In this document: positions 25,372 to 34,690 of the stretch, piece after piece
How positions within the stretch are numbered: the stretch's first letter is position 1
How the letters are laid out: each line of letters begins with the position of its first letter
Assembly: GCF_014256275.1 (NCBI RefSeq)
Contig: NZ_JACCFE010000002.1
Span: 3,638,001 to 3,702,000, forward strand
DNA: 64,000 nucleotides
Direction of reading: 5' to 3'
Origin: Rhodococcus sp. 4CII
GTDB lineage: Bacteria > Actinomycetota > Actinomycetes > Mycobacteriales > Mycobacteriaceae
The notes under the pieces: generated by a model
What the model was told of the DNA's origin: nothing
Seen by the model: the letters and a program-made list of their open reading frames with translations, nothing else
Database searches by the model: none
Translations under genes and position numbers: made by a program

Positions 25372-26855
25372 ACACACCTCTGCGTCGCGTCGCGATCGCC
25401 GTCATGGTGATGGTGGTAGCCCTCCTCGCCAACGCCACCTACGTGCAGGTCATCAAGGCGGACAACCTGCGGGCCGATCCGCGGAACTCGCGGGTCCTGC
25501 TCGACGAGTACTCCCGTCAGCGCGGTCAGATCTCCGCCGCCGGGCAGGTGCTTGCGGCGTCCGTCCCGACCGACGACCGCTACAAGTACCTGCGCGCGTA
25601 CCCGCCCAACCCGGCGGCGCCGTCGAGTCCGCTGGCCAACGCACCCGTCACCGGTTTCTACTCGATGCAGTACGGCAGCACCGGACTCGAACGCTCCGAG
25701 GACCCGGTGCTCAACGGATCCGACAACCGGCTGTTCGGGCGCCGCTTCTTCGACCTCGTCTCGGGGCGCGACCCGCGCGGCGGCAACGTGGTGACCACCA
25801 TCAACCCGGTCATGCAGCAGGTGGCGTACGACCAGCTGACGGCGAAGGGCTACACCGGCTCGGTCGTGGCGATCGAACCGAGCACCGGACGCATCCTGAC
25901 GATGGTCAGCACCCCGAGCTACGACCCCAACTCGCTGGCCAGCCACGACGGCACCGAGACCACCCAGGCGTGGGAGGCGCTGAACGCCGACCCGGAGAAG
26001 CCGCTGATCAACCGTGCCGTGTCGCAGACGTACCCGCCCGGCTCCACGTTCAAGGTGGTGGTGACCGCCGCAGCGCTCGCCGCCGGAACCACCCCCGACA
26101 CCCAGTTGACCGCCGCCCCGCAGATCACCCTTCCGGGCACGTCGACGACCCTCGAGAACTACAACGGCTCCACGTGCGGCGCCGCACCGACCGCGTCGCT
26201 GCGGGAGGCGTTCGCGCGGTCCTGCAACACGGCGTTCGTCGAACTCGGCATCAAGACCGGTGCCGACGCCGTCAGCGACGAGGCCACCGCGCTCGGCGTC
26301 GGGGGCCCGATGCCCGGCGTCCCGTTCCCCGTCGCGAACAGCACCATCGGGTCGATCCCCGACGACGCCGCACTCGGCCAGAGCAGCATCGGCCAGCGGG
26401 ACGTGGCACTCACTCCGCTGCAGAATGCGATGATCGCGGCTACCGTCGCCAACGGTGGGGTGCGGATGCAACCGCAACTGGTGTCGGAACTGCAGGGGCC
26501 GGACCTCTCGAACCTCGCGACCACCAACCCGGTGTCCGAAGGCCAGGCGATGTCGTCCCAGGTGGCGGCCACCCTGACCGACCTGATGATCGGTTCCGAG
26601 AACAACACCAGCGGTGAAGGCAAGATCCCCGGCGTCCAGATCGCGTCCAAGACGGGCACCGCCGAACACGGGACCGACCCCCGGAACACCCCGCCCCACG
26701 CCTGGTACATCGGTTTCGCACCCGCCCAGAACCCGACCGTCGCCATCGCGGTCATCGTCGAGGACGGCGGCGATCGCGCACTCGCCGCCACCGGCGGTTC
26801 GGTGGCTGCACCTATCGGCCGTGCCGTCATCGCAGCCGGACTACAAGGGGGCTGA
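25368..26855 (+). CDS. pbpA: Class B penicillin-binding protein (transpeptidase) PbpA
   Basis: The 495-residue protein has an N-terminal anchor (RRVAIAVMVMVVALLANATY), a non-penicillin-binding domain, and a transpeptidase domain with Ser226-Thr-Phe-Lys, Ser285-Cys-Asn and Lys428-Thr-Gly. It cross-links peptidoglycan outside the membrane alongside RodA. Start ATGA overlap with rodA and near abutment to pknA (2 bases) keep it in the operon. In mycobacteria PknB phosphorylates this protein. Confidence 0.96.
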   Translation: MNTPLRRVAIAVMVMVVALLANATYVQVIKADNLRADPRNSRVLLDEYSRQRGQISAAGQVLAASVPTDDRYKYLRAYPPNPAAPSSPLANAPVTGFYSMQYGSTGLERSEDPVLNGSDNRLFGRRFFDLVSGRDPRGGNVVTTINPVMQQVAYDQLTAKGYTGSVVAIEPSTGRILTMVSTPSYDPNSLASHDGTETTQAWEALNADPEKPLINRAVSQTYPPGSTFKVVVTAAALAAGTTPDTQLTAAPQITLPGTSTTLENYNGSTCGAAPTASLREAFARSCNTAFVELGIKTGADAVSDEATALGVGGPMPGVPFPVANSTIGSIPDDAALGQSSIGQRDVALTPLQNAMIAATVANGGVRMQPQLVSELQGPDLSNLATTNPVSEGQAMSSQVAATLTDLMIGSENNTSGEGKIPGVQIASKTGTAEHGTDPRNTPPHAWYIGFAPAQNPTVAIAVIVEDGGDRALAATGGSVAAPIGRAVIAAGLQGG

Positions 26856-26857
26856 TT

Positions 26858-28243
26858 GTGGCACTGAACAACGGCGCGCTCATCGCCAATCGATACCGCC
26901 TGATCCGGCTCATCGCCACGGGCGGAATGGGTCAGGTCTGGGAGGCGACGGACAACCGGCTCAACCGACGTGTCGCGGTGAAGGTGCTGAAGTCCGAGTT
27001 CTCGTCGGACCCCGAGTTCGTCGAACGCTTCCGCTTCGAGGCGCGCACCACCGCCCAGCTGAACCATTCGGGCATCGCCGGGATCTACGACTACGGCGAG
27101 GTGCGGGACGCCACCGGCGATTCCACCGCCTACCTGGTGATGGAACTCGTCAACGGGGAGCCGCTCAACGCCGTCCTCGCGCGGGTCGGCCGGCTCGCCG
27201 TGCCGCACGCGCTGGACATGCTCGAGCAGACCGGGCGGGCGCTGCAGGTCGCGCACGACGCCGGCGTCGTGCACCGCGACGTGAAGCCCGGCAACATCCT
27301 GATCACCCCCACCGGCCAGGTGAAGATCACCGACTTCGGCATCGCCAAGGCCGTCGAGAACTCGCCGGTCACGCGCACCGGCATGGTGATGGGCACCGCG
27401 CAGTACATCGCACCCGAACAGGCCCTCGGACAGGATGCGACGGCCGCCAGCGACGTGTACTCGCTGGGCATCGTCGGCTACGAGGCGCTGTCGGGACGTC
27501 GCCCCTTCATCGGGGACGGCGCGATCACCGTCGCGATGAAGCATGTGCAGGAGGCACCTGCGCCGTTGCCGAACGACCTGCCACCGAACATCCGTGAACT
27601 CATCGACATCACCATCGCGAAGGATCCGAGCACCCGCTACGCCAGCGGTGGCGAGTTCGCCGACGCGGTCGCGGCGGTCCGGGCCGGCCGGCGGCCGCCG
27701 CCTCCCGGCAGCGTGGGGACCGGAACGTCGCGGGTGCTGCCGCCGCCGATGACCGGTGCCACCCAAATGATCCCGCCGTCGCAGACTGCGTACGCGGGGC
27801 CGATCACCGGGCAGGTGCCTCCCGACGACTCGAACGGCGACGGCAAGAAGGGTGGCCTGACCAGCGGCCAGAAGGCTGTGGCCTGGGGTGCGGGCGGTCT
27901 GCTCGTGCTGGCGGCGATCATCGCGCTGGCGCTCGTCCTGTTCGACGGCGGTGACACGCAGGAACCGCCGGCTGTGCCCGCGGTGACCTCGTCGCTGCGG
28001 ACGATCACGACGACGCCACGGCCGACGACGACCACCACGACCGAGGAACCGACGACCACCGAGCCGCCGTACACCACGACCAGCGAGCCGCCGTACACCA
28101 CGACGACCACTACCCCGCCGCCGACCACCACGACGACAGAGCCGACGACGACCACCACGACGACCACCACCACCGCACACACGACGACCACGACGACCAC
28201 GTCGGAGAAGTCAGTTACTCCGACCCCACAAGGACTGCCATGA
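26858..28243 (+). CDS. pknA: Transmembrane Ser/Thr protein kinase PknA
   Basis: GTG 26858 gives 461 residues. Kinase domain 1-270: glycine loop ATGGMGQVWEA, AVKVLK, catalytic loop HRDVKPGNIL, DFGIAK, activation loop Thr-rich PVTRTGMVMGTAQYIAPEQ. A Pro/Gly linker leads to a membrane helix (about 341-366). The outside tail of about 85 residues is over half Thr (about 46), arranged as Thr runs and EPPYTTT units, so it is a likely glycosylated stalk with no sensor domain. It phosphorylates cell division and envelope proteins. Stop overlaps pknB by 4 bases. Confidence 0.96.
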   Translation: MALNNGALIANRYRLIRLIATGGMGQVWEATDNRLNRRVAVKVLKSEFSSDPEFVERFRFEARTTAQLNHSGIAGIYDYGEVRDATGDSTAYLVMELVNGEPLNAVLARVGRLAVPHALDMLEQTGRALQVAHDAGVVHRDVKPGNILITPTGQVKITDFGIAKAVENSPVTRTGMVMGTAQYIAPEQALGQDATAASDVYSLGIVGYEALSGRRPFIGDGAITVAMKHVQEAPAPLPNDLPPNIRELIDITIAKDPSTRYASGGEFADAVAAVRAGRRPPPPGSVGTGTSRVLPPPMTGATQMIPPSQTAYAGPITGQVPPDDSNGDGKKGGLTSGQKAVAWGAGGLLVLAAIIALALVLFDGGDTQEPPAVPAVTSSLRTITTTPRPTTTTTTEEPTTTEPPYTTTSEPPYTTTTTTPPPTTTTTEPTTTTTTTTTTAHTTTTTTTSEKSVTPTPQGLP

Positions 28244-30159
28244 CGACACCGCGCAACCTCTCCTCACGCTACGAGCTGGGTGAGATTCTCGGCTTCGGTG
28301 GCATGTCCGAGGTCCACCTCGCCCGCGACGTTCGGCTCAGCCGTGACGTCGCGATCAAGGTCCTGCGCGCCGACCTCGCCCGCGACCCCACGTTCTACCT
28401 CCGGTTCCGCCGCGAGGCGCAGAACGCCGCGGCGCTGAACCATCCGGCGATCGTGGCCGTCTACGACACCGGCGAGGCGGAGACCGAGGCGGGACCGCTG
28501 CCGTACATCGTCATGGAATACGTCGACGGCGACACGTTGCGGGACATCGTGCGCAGCGAAGGTCCCATGGCGCCCCGCCGTGCGATGGAAGTCATCTCCG
28601 ACGTGTGCGCGGCGCTCGACTTCAGCCACCGCAACGGCATCGTGCACCGCGACGTGAAGCCCGCCAACGTGATGATCAACCGCGCGGGCGCGGTGAAGGT
28701 GATGGACTTCGGCATCGCGCGGGCGATCTCCGACGCGTCCAGCCCCATGACGCAGACGGCGGCCGTCATCGGCACCGCCCAGTACCTGTCACCGGAGCAG
28801 GCCCGCGGCGAGCAGGTCGACGCCCGCTCCGACGTGTACTCGCTCGGCTGCGTGCTGTTCGAGATCCTCACCGGGGAACCGCCGTTCAAGGGCGACTCCC
28901 CGGTCGCGGTCGCGTACCAGCACGTCCGGGAGGACCCACAGACGCCGTCCGTGGTCAACCCGGACATTCCCCGCGAACTCGACTCGGTGATCCTCAAGGC
29001 GATGAGCAAGAACCCCGCCAACCGCTACCAGACCGCCGCGGACATGCGCAGCGACCTGGTCCGGGTCCTCGGCGGGCAGCGCCCCAGCGCGCCGATGGTC
29101 ATGAGCGACGAGGACCGCACCACGATCCTCGGTGCCGTCGACTCCGGCGCGGGAAACTACCGGCGCACGCCCGCGACGTCCGCGACCGCGGCGGCGAAGA
29201 CGGACGCGGGTGAACCCGACAAGAAGAAGAATCCGATGCGGCTGGCGCTGATGGCGCTGGGCGCCCTCATCGTCGTCGGCATCGTCGGCGCGTTCCTGTG
29301 GTCCGTCGGCCCGGGATCGAAGGCCGATCAGGTCACCATGCCGGACGTCACGAACCAGGCCGCGGACGACGCCGAGACGACGCTGCAGAACCTCGGCTTC
29401 CGCGTCTCCCGGCAACAGAAACCGGACGCCGTGGTGGCCACCGGGAACGTCATCACCACCCGCCCCGTCAGCGGCGTGCAAGTGGACGAGGGCAGCACGA
29501 TCACCCTCGAGGTGTCCTCGGGCCCCGAACAGGTGAAGGTCCCGCGGCTCGCCGGCCTCAGCCAGCAGGAGGCGCAACAGGAACTGAACGCCGTCGGTCT
29601 GCGGCTCGACACCGCCGTCGCCCGCGCACCCTCGGACGCGTCCGACGTCGACAAGGTGATCGATCAGAACCCGACCTCGGGCTCCAGCATCTCCCTCGAT
29701 TCGGAGGTCGCGATCACCCTGGGCACCGGTCCGGAACAGATCCGCATCCCCGACGTCACCGGCCAGAAGGTCGAGGTCGCGCAGGCGAACATCGAGGGTG
29801 CCGGATTCAAGGTGCAGATCCAGAACATCGATTCCGGAGCACCCAAGGGCCAGGTCGTCTCCACCGACCCCGTCGGCGGCTCCACCGCCGCCAAGGGCGA
29901 CACCATCCAGATCCGGGTGTCCAACGGCAACAACATCGAGATGCCCGACCTCACCGGCAAGACGGTGTCGCAGGCACTCGCCCAACTGCGCAGCGCCGGC
30001 TGGAGCGGGTCGTCGGCGTCGCTGAATCAGACGCAGACGTCGACGCTGGACCCGGAGATGGTCGGCAAGATCATCAGCCAGGAACAGCCGCCGGGATCGG
30101 AGATCACCAAGAACGGTGTCGTCTCGGTCGGTGTCGGCGCGCTCGGCATCCCACGGTAG
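28240..30159 (+). CDS. pknB: PASTA-domain Ser/Thr protein kinase PknB
   Basis: The 639-residue protein has a kinase domain (1-275: LGFGGMSEVHLA, AIKVLRADL, HRDVKPANVM, DFGIARA, TAAVIGTAQYLSPEQ), a juxtamembrane linker to about 325, one membrane helix (about 333-357) and four PASTA repeats outside (starting VTMPDVTNQ, VKVPRLAGL, IRIPDVTGQ, IEMPDLTGK) that bind muropeptide or lipid II. Length and layout match mycobacterial PknB (four PASTA). It is the last gene of the operon, closed by a hairpin at 30175. Confidence 0.97.
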   Translation: MTTPRNLSSRYELGEILGFGGMSEVHLARDVRLSRDVAIKVLRADLARDPTFYLRFRREAQNAAALNHPAIVAVYDTGEAETEAGPLPYIVMEYVDGDTLRDIVRSEGPMAPRRAMEVISDVCAALDFSHRNGIVHRDVKPANVMINRAGAVKVMDFGIARAISDASSPMTQTAAVIGTAQYLSPEQARGEQVDARSDVYSLGCVLFEILTGEPPFKGDSPVAVAYQHVREDPQTPSVVNPDIPRELDSVILKAMSKNPANRYQTAADMRSDLVRVLGGQRPSAPMVMSDEDRTTILGAVDSGAGNYRRTPATSATAAAKTDAGEPDKKKNPMRLALMALGALIVVGIVGAFLWSVGPGSKADQVTMPDVTNQAADDAETTLQNLGFRVSRQQKPDAVVATGNVITTRPVSGVQVDEGSTITLEVSSGPEQVKVPRLAGLSQQEAQQELNAVGLRLDTAVARAPSDASDVDKVIDQNPTSGSSISLDSEVAITLGTGPEQIRIPDVTGQKVEVAQANIEGAGFKVQIQNIDSGAPKGQVVSTDPVGGSTAAKGDTIQIRVSNGNNIEMPDLTGKTVSQALAQLRSAGWSGSSASLNQTQTSTLDPEMVGKIISQEQPPGSEITKNGVVSVGVGALGIPR

Positions 30160-30174
30160 GCGGCTCCGCCGCCT

Positions 30175-30214
30175 GTGCGCCTTTCTGGTTGCTGGAACTA
30201 CCAGAAAGGCGCAC
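30175..30214. terminator. Bidirectional terminator between pknB and trpG
   Basis: GTGCGCCTTTCTGGT (30175-30189) and ACCAGAAAGGCGCAC (30200-30214) form a perfect 15-pair stem with a 10-base loop, between the two converging genes. Confidence 0.85.
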
Positions 30215-30219
30215 GGGCG

Positions 30220-30873
30220 CTACGCGCCCAGTGCCTGCGCGACCTCGGCTTCGAGGGTGGCGACGAGGGATTCCTTCGGGGCGTCGCCGCATACGGTGAG
30301 CCAGTTGGCCAGCATGCGGTGACCGCCCTCCGTGAGCACGGACTCCGGGTGGAACTGCACGCCGTGGATGGGGAGTTCCCGGTGCCGCATCGCCATGACG
30401 ATGCCGCTGTCGGTGTGGGCGGTCACCTCGAGTTCGTCGGCGATGGTGTCTTCCAGAACGGTCAGCGAGTGGTAGCGGGTGGCCGTGAACGGGTCGGGCA
30501 GACCGGCGAGAACGCCCTCGCCGGAGTGGTGCACGACGCTGGTCTTGCCGTGCAGGAGTTCGGGTGCCCGGTCGACGGTGGCGCCGAACGCGGCCCCGAT
30601 CGCCTGGTGTCCGAGGCACACCCCGAGGAGCGGTGTCTTGGCTGCGGCGCACGCCGTGACCAGGTCCATCGTCGCGCCGGCGCGCTGCGGTGTGCCGGGA
30701 CCGGGGCTCAGCAGGATGCCGTCGAAGTCGGCCGCTGCCGCCGCGACGGCGTCGGGCCCGGTGAGGTTCGGATCGTCGTTGCGCCAGACCACGGCGCGGG
30801 TTCCCAGCTGTCCGAGGTACTGGACCAGGTTGAACACGAAGCTGTCGTAGTTGTCGACGACGAGAATCCTCAT
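30220..30873 (-). CDS. trpG: Anthranilate/aminodeoxychorismate synthase glutaminase subunit
   Basis: From ATG 30873 the product has 217 residues; upstream codons lack a ribosome site. It is a class I amidotransferase: ILVVDNYDSFVFNLVQYLG, the oxyanion strand LLSPGPGTPQ, nucleophile GVCLGHQAIG and His/Glu pair GVQFHPES. It supplies ammonia to TrpE or PabB; which partner is undetermined because neither is nearby, and many actinobacteria use one subunit for both. Its position beside pknB is conserved in Mycobacterium (Rv0013). Confidence 0.93.
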   Translation of the reverse strand: MRILVVDNYDSFVFNLVQYLGQLGTRAVVWRNDDPNLTGPDAVAAAAADFDGILLSPGPGTPQRAGATMDLVTACAAAKTPLLGVCLGHQAIGAAFGATVDRAPELLHGKTSVVHHSGEGVLAGLPDPFTATRYHSLTVLEDTIADELEVTAHTDSGIVMAMRHRELPIHGVQFHPESVLTEGGHRMLANWLTVCGDAPKESLVATLEAEVAQALGA

Positions 30874-30928
30874 GGGAGCAGGGTATTCTGCCCGCCGCGT
30901 GTCCCGCACCGCCGGGGACCGTTCTCCT

Positions 30929-31630
30929 CTATTGCCCCGCGTAACCGGGCACGGTCAACTGGCCGGACGCGGCCTCCGAGTAGCCGAGCCCGAACCGCGT
31001 CGCGTACTGCTTGAACACCCGGATTCCGGGTTCGTTGGCGAGCGCCGCCTCGAGGCGCGCGGGATCACCGATCGCCGACATGACGTACGGCGGGCTGTAG
31101 GTGCGGCCGTGCAGCAGCAGGGTGTTGCCGATGCACCGCGGTGCCGACGTGTTGACGATCCGCTGGTCCTGCATGCTGATCGCCTCGGCACCGCCCACCC
31201 ACAGGGCGTTCAGCACGCTCTGGACGTCCTGCTGGTGAACGACGAGGTCGTCCGGCGACGCGTCGACGGGATACTTGCCGTCCGCGTCGCGGGGGGCGTC
31301 GGTGAGCGTGACGGTGACCCCGGGACCGGTCATCGGGGTCAGTCCGGCGTCGGCGGCGAGCGCCTTCGAGTCGGCGAGCGCCTGCGCGACACCGCTGTCG
31401 GAGGCCGCGGCGTCCTGCTGCAACGACTCGACCTGCGCCGCCAGCTGGTCGCGGGTCTCGGCCACCTGATCGGTCTCGGATTGCGCGTTGCGCACCAGGT
31501 CGGACAACCGGGTCGAGTCGCCGGCGCGGATCTCGTTGCCGTGCGACACCTGCCGGGTGGTGGCCGCCAGCAAACCGGCCACCAGGCAGACCACCAGCAC
31601 CGCGATCCGCCAGAAGATCGACCTGGTCAC
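30929..31630 (-). CDS. DUF881 family membrane-anchored protein
   Basis: The 233-residue protein starts with a membrane anchor (IFWRIAVLVVCLVAGLLAATT), then a coiled coil (about 40-85, SDLVRNAQSETDQVAETRDQLAAQVESLQ) and the DUF881 domain: GPGVTVTLTDAP, VVHQQDVQSVLNALWVGGAEAISMQDQRI, SAIGDPARLEAAL. Homologues sit between trpG and crgA in mycobacteria (Rv0012). Function is unknown; the layout suggests a division-associated extracytoplasmic protein. It is divergent from crgA. Confidence 0.9.
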   Translation of the reverse strand: MTRSIFWRIAVLVVCLVAGLLAATTRQVSHGNEIRAGDSTRLSDLVRNAQSETDQVAETRDQLAAQVESLQQDAAASDSGVAQALADSKALAADAGLTPMTGPGVTVTLTDAPRDADGKYPVDASPDDLVVHQQDVQSVLNALWVGGAEAISMQDQRIVNTSAPRCIGNTLLLHGRTYSPPYVMSAIGDPARLEAALANEPGIRVFKQYATRFGLGYSEAASGQLTVPGYAGQ

Positions 31631-31749
31631 CGGTGTTTCCGTCCCCTCGTCCTCGCCGTGCGAATCGCGGCTACGTTAGCGTGTACACACGCAGGTGTTT
31701 TCGAATCTACCTGCCCACATTCCCGTAGAGCCGCACGAACGAGGACGTC

Positions 31750-32013
31750 ATGCCGAAGTCGAAGGTCCGTAAGAAGACCGATTACACGATCAACCCCGCG
31801 AGCCGCACCCCGGTGAAGGTGAAGGCCGGCCCCTCGAGCACCCTGTATGTCTCGGTGATGCTCGGGTTCATGCTGGTCGGGCTGGTGTGGCTGCTCGTCT
31901 ACTACTTGGCCGCCGATCAGCTCGAGTGGATGAACAACCTCGGCGCCTACAACTTCCTCATCGGATTCGGCTTCATGGTGGTCGGTCTGGTCATGACGAT
32001 GCGCTGGCGTTGA
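31750..32013 (+). CDS. crgA: Cell division protein CrgA
   Basis: The 87-residue protein has a basic N-terminus (MPKSKVRKKTDYTINP) and two membrane helices (LYVSVMLGFMLVGLVWLLVYYLA and NFLIGFGFMVVGLVMTM) joined by the conserved loop AADQLEWMNNLGAYN. Length and motifs match CrgA, which recruits FtsZ, FtsQ, FtsI and CwsA in mycobacteria. Its usual neighbours trpG and ppiA are present. An upstream AACGAGGACGTC gives a modest ribosome site. Confidence 0.96.
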   Translation: MPKSKVRKKTDYTINPASRTPVKVKAGPSSTLYVSVMLGFMLVGLVWLLVYYLAADQLEWMNNLGAYNFLIGFGFMVVGLVMTMRWR

Positions 32014-32086
32014 CGACCGCAATTACACCCATGTCATTCATCCCCAATGTGGACAACCCCTGTGGATAGCCGCAGGTCGAGTGCTG

Positions 32087-32539
32087 ATGTCTGCTGAAGA
32101 GGCACCGCTGGAATGGTCGACGCCCCTCGGCGCGGTACTCGCCCTGGCCGCGGGCGGAGTGGCCTTGGGGGTGGCGGGATTCGCGGTGTCGACCGAACCG
32201 GCGGGACGCGTCCTCGTGTGTGTCGCCGCGCTGGGACTGCTGCTGACGGCCGCGTCGGCGCTGCGGCAGCGACCGCGGCTGGCCGTCGACAGGGCGGCCG
32301 GCGGGATCGTCGTGCACCGGCTGTCGGGGCGTCACAGCTACGCCCGCGCGGAGATCGATCGCGCCCGGCTCGTGCGGTATCCGCGGTTGGGCCGCCGGGT
32401 TCCGATGCTCGAGATCGACGTCCGCACCGTGGACGGCGCCGAACGCCTCCTGATCTTCGGCCGCTGGGATCTCGGCACGAATCCGGAGGACGTGTTCGAC
32501 GCCCTCGCGGTGCATCGTCTGGTGGGGCGGGGTCAGTAG
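32087..32539 (+). CDS. PH-domain membrane protein (Rv0010c-like)
   Basis: ATG 32087 (GCAGGTCGA upstream) gives 150 residues; a GTG at 32081 is too close to that site. Two membrane helices at about 14-32 and 40-60 (LGAVLALAAGGVALGVAGFAV, VLVCVAALGLLLTAASAL) precede a bacterial PH-like domain (RLAVDRAAGGIVVHRLSGRHSYARAEIDR, PMLEIDVRTVDGAERLLIFGRWDLG). The homologue in Mycobacterium is Rv0010c, of unknown function. It overlaps the convergent rhomboid gene by 7 bases. Confidence 0.85.
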   Translation: MSAEEAPLEWSTPLGAVLALAAGGVALGVAGFAVSTEPAGRVLVCVAALGLLLTAASALRQRPRLAVDRAAGGIVVHRLSGRHSYARAEIDRARLVRYPRLGRRVPMLEIDVRTVDGAERLLIFGRWDLGTNPEDVFDALAVHRLVGRGQ

Positions 32540-33450
32540 CCGACGCTCGCGCGGAGCTGTAGGACGCGGGCCGCGATGACGGCCAGCGGCACCAGGATGA
32601 CCACGCCGAGGCAGACCCACCCGATGGTGACGGCCTTCTCCCGGTTGTTTCCGGCGCCGAGTAGCTGCGGTCCGTAGAGAATGCCCGCGGTGGCGGCGGC
32701 GCCGGCGACGAGACCGCCGAGATGTCCCCACAGCGAGATGCCGGGGATGGTAATGCTGATGATCACGTTGATGGCGATCACCGAGATGACCGGGGCCGGA
32801 CTGCGTCGCAGCCGCAGGAGGATGACGGCCTGCGCCCCCATGAGGCCGAAGACCGCGCCCGACGCACCGGCGGTGACCGCGCCCAGTTGGAACAGCATCA
32901 CCGCTGCGGAACCGCCGAGGATCGACGCGAAGTACACGCAGGCGTAGCGAGCGCGCCCGAGGACCAGTTCGGTGTCGCGCCCGATGATCCACAGCGCGAA
33001 CATGTTGACGGCCAGGTGGATGAGGCCGAAGTGGAGGAATCCGCTGCCGAGCACGCGGACCACCTGCCCACCCACGACCGCCGGCGGGTACAGCGCCCAG
33101 TCGGCGAACAGCGTGGACCCTGCCTGGTTCTGCATGATGCTGCGGGACTGTGCCGCGGTGATGAGGAAGATGCCGACGTTCGCGGCCATCAGAAGGTACG
33201 TCACCAGCGGCACGGGACGCTGGGTGGTCACCGCACCGGCGACGTTCCGGACTGCGCGAACGTCACGCTGACCCGCCGCGACGCAGTCGACGCACTGGTA
33301 GCCGACCGCCGCTTCGCTCAGGCATTCCGGGCACGCGGGACGACCGCACCGGTTGCACGACAGCGCGGTGGGACGATCGGGGTGGCGGACGCACCGCGGC
33401 TGGGGCGGAGTGCCCTCGTTCGCGGCACCGCCCCAGCCGGGGTTGGTCAT
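32533..33450 (-). CDS. Rhomboid family intramembrane serine protease
   Basis: The 305-residue protein begins with a zinc-finger-like part (CVRHPDRPTALSCNRCGRPACPECL, then YQCVDC), followed by six or seven membrane helices. The rhomboid active site is complete: GASGAVFGLMGA (Ser), GHLGGLVAG (His) and HLAVNMFALW with the oxyanion Asn/His. Rhomboids cut membrane helices. Its position between ppiA and the PH gene differs from Mycobacterium, where no rhomboid lies here. A cytosolic B-box-like N-terminus is shared by actinobacterial members. Confidence 0.93.
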   Translation of the reverse strand: MTNPGWGGAANEGTPPQPRCVRHPDRPTALSCNRCGRPACPECLSEAAVGYQCVDCVAAGQRDVRAVRNVAGAVTTQRPVPLVTYLLMAANVGIFLITAAQSRSIMQNQAGSTLFADWALYPPAVVGGQVVRVLGSGFLHFGLIHLAVNMFALWIIGRDTELVLGRARYACVYFASILGGSAAVMLFQLGAVTAGASGAVFGLMGAQAVILLRLRRSPAPVISVIAINVIISITIPGISLWGHLGGLVAGAAATAGILYGPQLLGAGNNREKAVTIGWVCLGVVILVPLAVIAARVLQLRASVGY

Positions 33451-33463
33451 GTGCTGCGGTTCC

Positions 33464-33991
33464 CTACGCGATGGTGACGCTGTTGATCACGACCGGCTCG
33501 AGCGGACGGTCCGCGCGGTCCGTGGCGGTGGTCGAGATGGCGTCGACGACCTTCTTCGACTCCTCGTCGACGACCTCACCGAAGATGGTGTGGCGACGGT
33601 TGAGGTGCGGCGTCGGGCCGGTGGTGATGAAGAACTGCGAGCCGTTCGTTCCCGGGCCTGCGTTCGCCATGGCCAGGATGTAAGCGCGGTCGAACTGCAG
33701 TTCCGGGTGGAACTCGTCGCCGAACTTGTAGCCCGGGCCGCCGGCGCCGGTGCCCGTGGGGTCGCCACCCTGGATCATGAATCCGTCGATGACGCGGTGG
33801 AAGATGGCGCCGTCGTAGAACGGTCCGGAGTCGGTGCCACCCGCGTTGGCGGTGCTGTAGTCCTTCGAACCGTCGGCCAGTCCGACGAAGTTCTCGACGG
33901 TCTTGGGCGCGTGGTTGCCGAACAGCGCGATCTTGATGTCGCCGCGGTTGGTGTGCAGCGTTGCGGTTGCGGTCTGATGAGGTGAAGTCAC
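33464..33991 (-). CDS. ppiA: Cyclophilin peptidyl-prolyl isomerase PpiA
   Basis: GTG 33991 (VTSPHQTATATLHTN) gives 175 residues; the longer frame is upstream noise. Motifs of cyclophilin: FHRVIDGFMIQGGDPTGTG, GYKFGDEFHPEL, LAMANAGPGTNGSQFFIT and HLNRRHTIFGEV. Catalytic Arg, Phe, Gln and His are present. It accelerates proline isomerisation in the cytosol (no signal peptide). Neighbours cwsA and the crgA group match the Rv0008c-Rv0011c order. Confidence 0.96.
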   Translation of the reverse strand: MTSPHQTATATLHTNRGDIKIALFGNHAPKTVENFVGLADGSKDYSTANAGGTDSGPFYDGAIFHRVIDGFMIQGGDPTGTGAGGPGYKFGDEFHPELQFDRAYILAMANAGPGTNGSQFFITTGPTPHLNRRHTIFGEVVDEESKKVVDAISTTATDRADRPLEPVVINSVTIA

Positions 33992-34091
33992 ACCACCATG
34001 TTGCCATTGTGCGGTTCCGCATGGTTCCGCCGCCGTGACTCGAGTACTTCGGATCGGTTCGCGGTCCCGGTTCTTGTGACAAAGTGGGGAC

Positions 34092-34634
34092 ATGACACGA
34101 GCGACGGAGTCCCTCACGAATCTGCTTCCGACCGAACGCGCCGAGGCCCTGCAGGAGCAGGTCACCGAACGAGTCGAGACCGCGCTGGCCCACGTCGAGG
34201 ATTCCGCCTCGCGGGTGAAGGAATCCGAGGCAGTCGGTCAGGCCCTGCGCTACGCGCGGGCGGGCGCCCTCGCCGCGGCCCGCGGCACCGGGCGCGTGAG
34301 TGTGTATCTCGGCCGCCAGGGCGCCTCGCTGGCCAAGAAGGGGTACGCCCGCGCCCGCACCGCACCCGTGAAGAAGGTCGCCCAGGACGTCGTTCGTCCC
34401 CTGACCTCGGCGGTGACGCACGCCGAGGAGAAGAAGAAGGCGCGAAGGAGCCGCCGCATCGCGATCGTCGTCCTCGTCGGTGCCGCCGTCGCCGGCGGAG
34501 CCGTCTTCTTCAAGAGCCGTCGCCGTGAGCAGCCACGCGTCGCGTCCGCTCCCCCGACGCTGCGCGACGGTGAGAGCCCCAACTCGCAGGAGCCCACTCC
34601 GCCCACGGCGACGAAGCCCCTCGCATCCAGCTGA
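34092..34634 (+). CDS. cwsA: Cell-wall synthesis protein CwsA
   Basis: The 180-residue product starts MTRATESLTNLLPTERAEALQ, with a long amphipathic region (about 15-115, Ala/Arg/Val-rich) and a single membrane helix close to the C-terminus (about 118-138, IAIVVLVGAAVAGGAVFF), then a Pro/Ser-rich tail. This layout and its position divergent from ppiA match CwsA (Rv0008c), which works with CrgA and Wag31 in polar wall growth. Identification rests on synteny and layout, as the family is poorly conserved. Confidence 0.75.
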   Translation: MTRATESLTNLLPTERAEALQEQVTERVETALAHVEDSASRVKESEAVGQALRYARAGALAAARGTGRVSVYLGRQGASLAKKGYARARTAPVKKVAQDVVRPLTSAVTHAEEKKKARRSRRIAIVVLVGAAVAGGAVFFKSRRREQPRVASAPPTLRDGESPNSQEPTPPTATKPLASS

Positions 34635-34653
34635 TTTCTCACTCCCCGGGCCG

Positions 34654-34690
34654 GCACGGCGCGGGCCGTGCCGGCCGGGGGCTGCAGGAT
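34654..34690 (+). terminator. Terminator after cwsA
   Basis: CCCCGG-CCGGCACGGC pairs with GCCGTGCCGG-CCGGGG, 16 pairs with one bulged G, beginning 20 bases after the cwsA stop. Confidence 0.75.
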
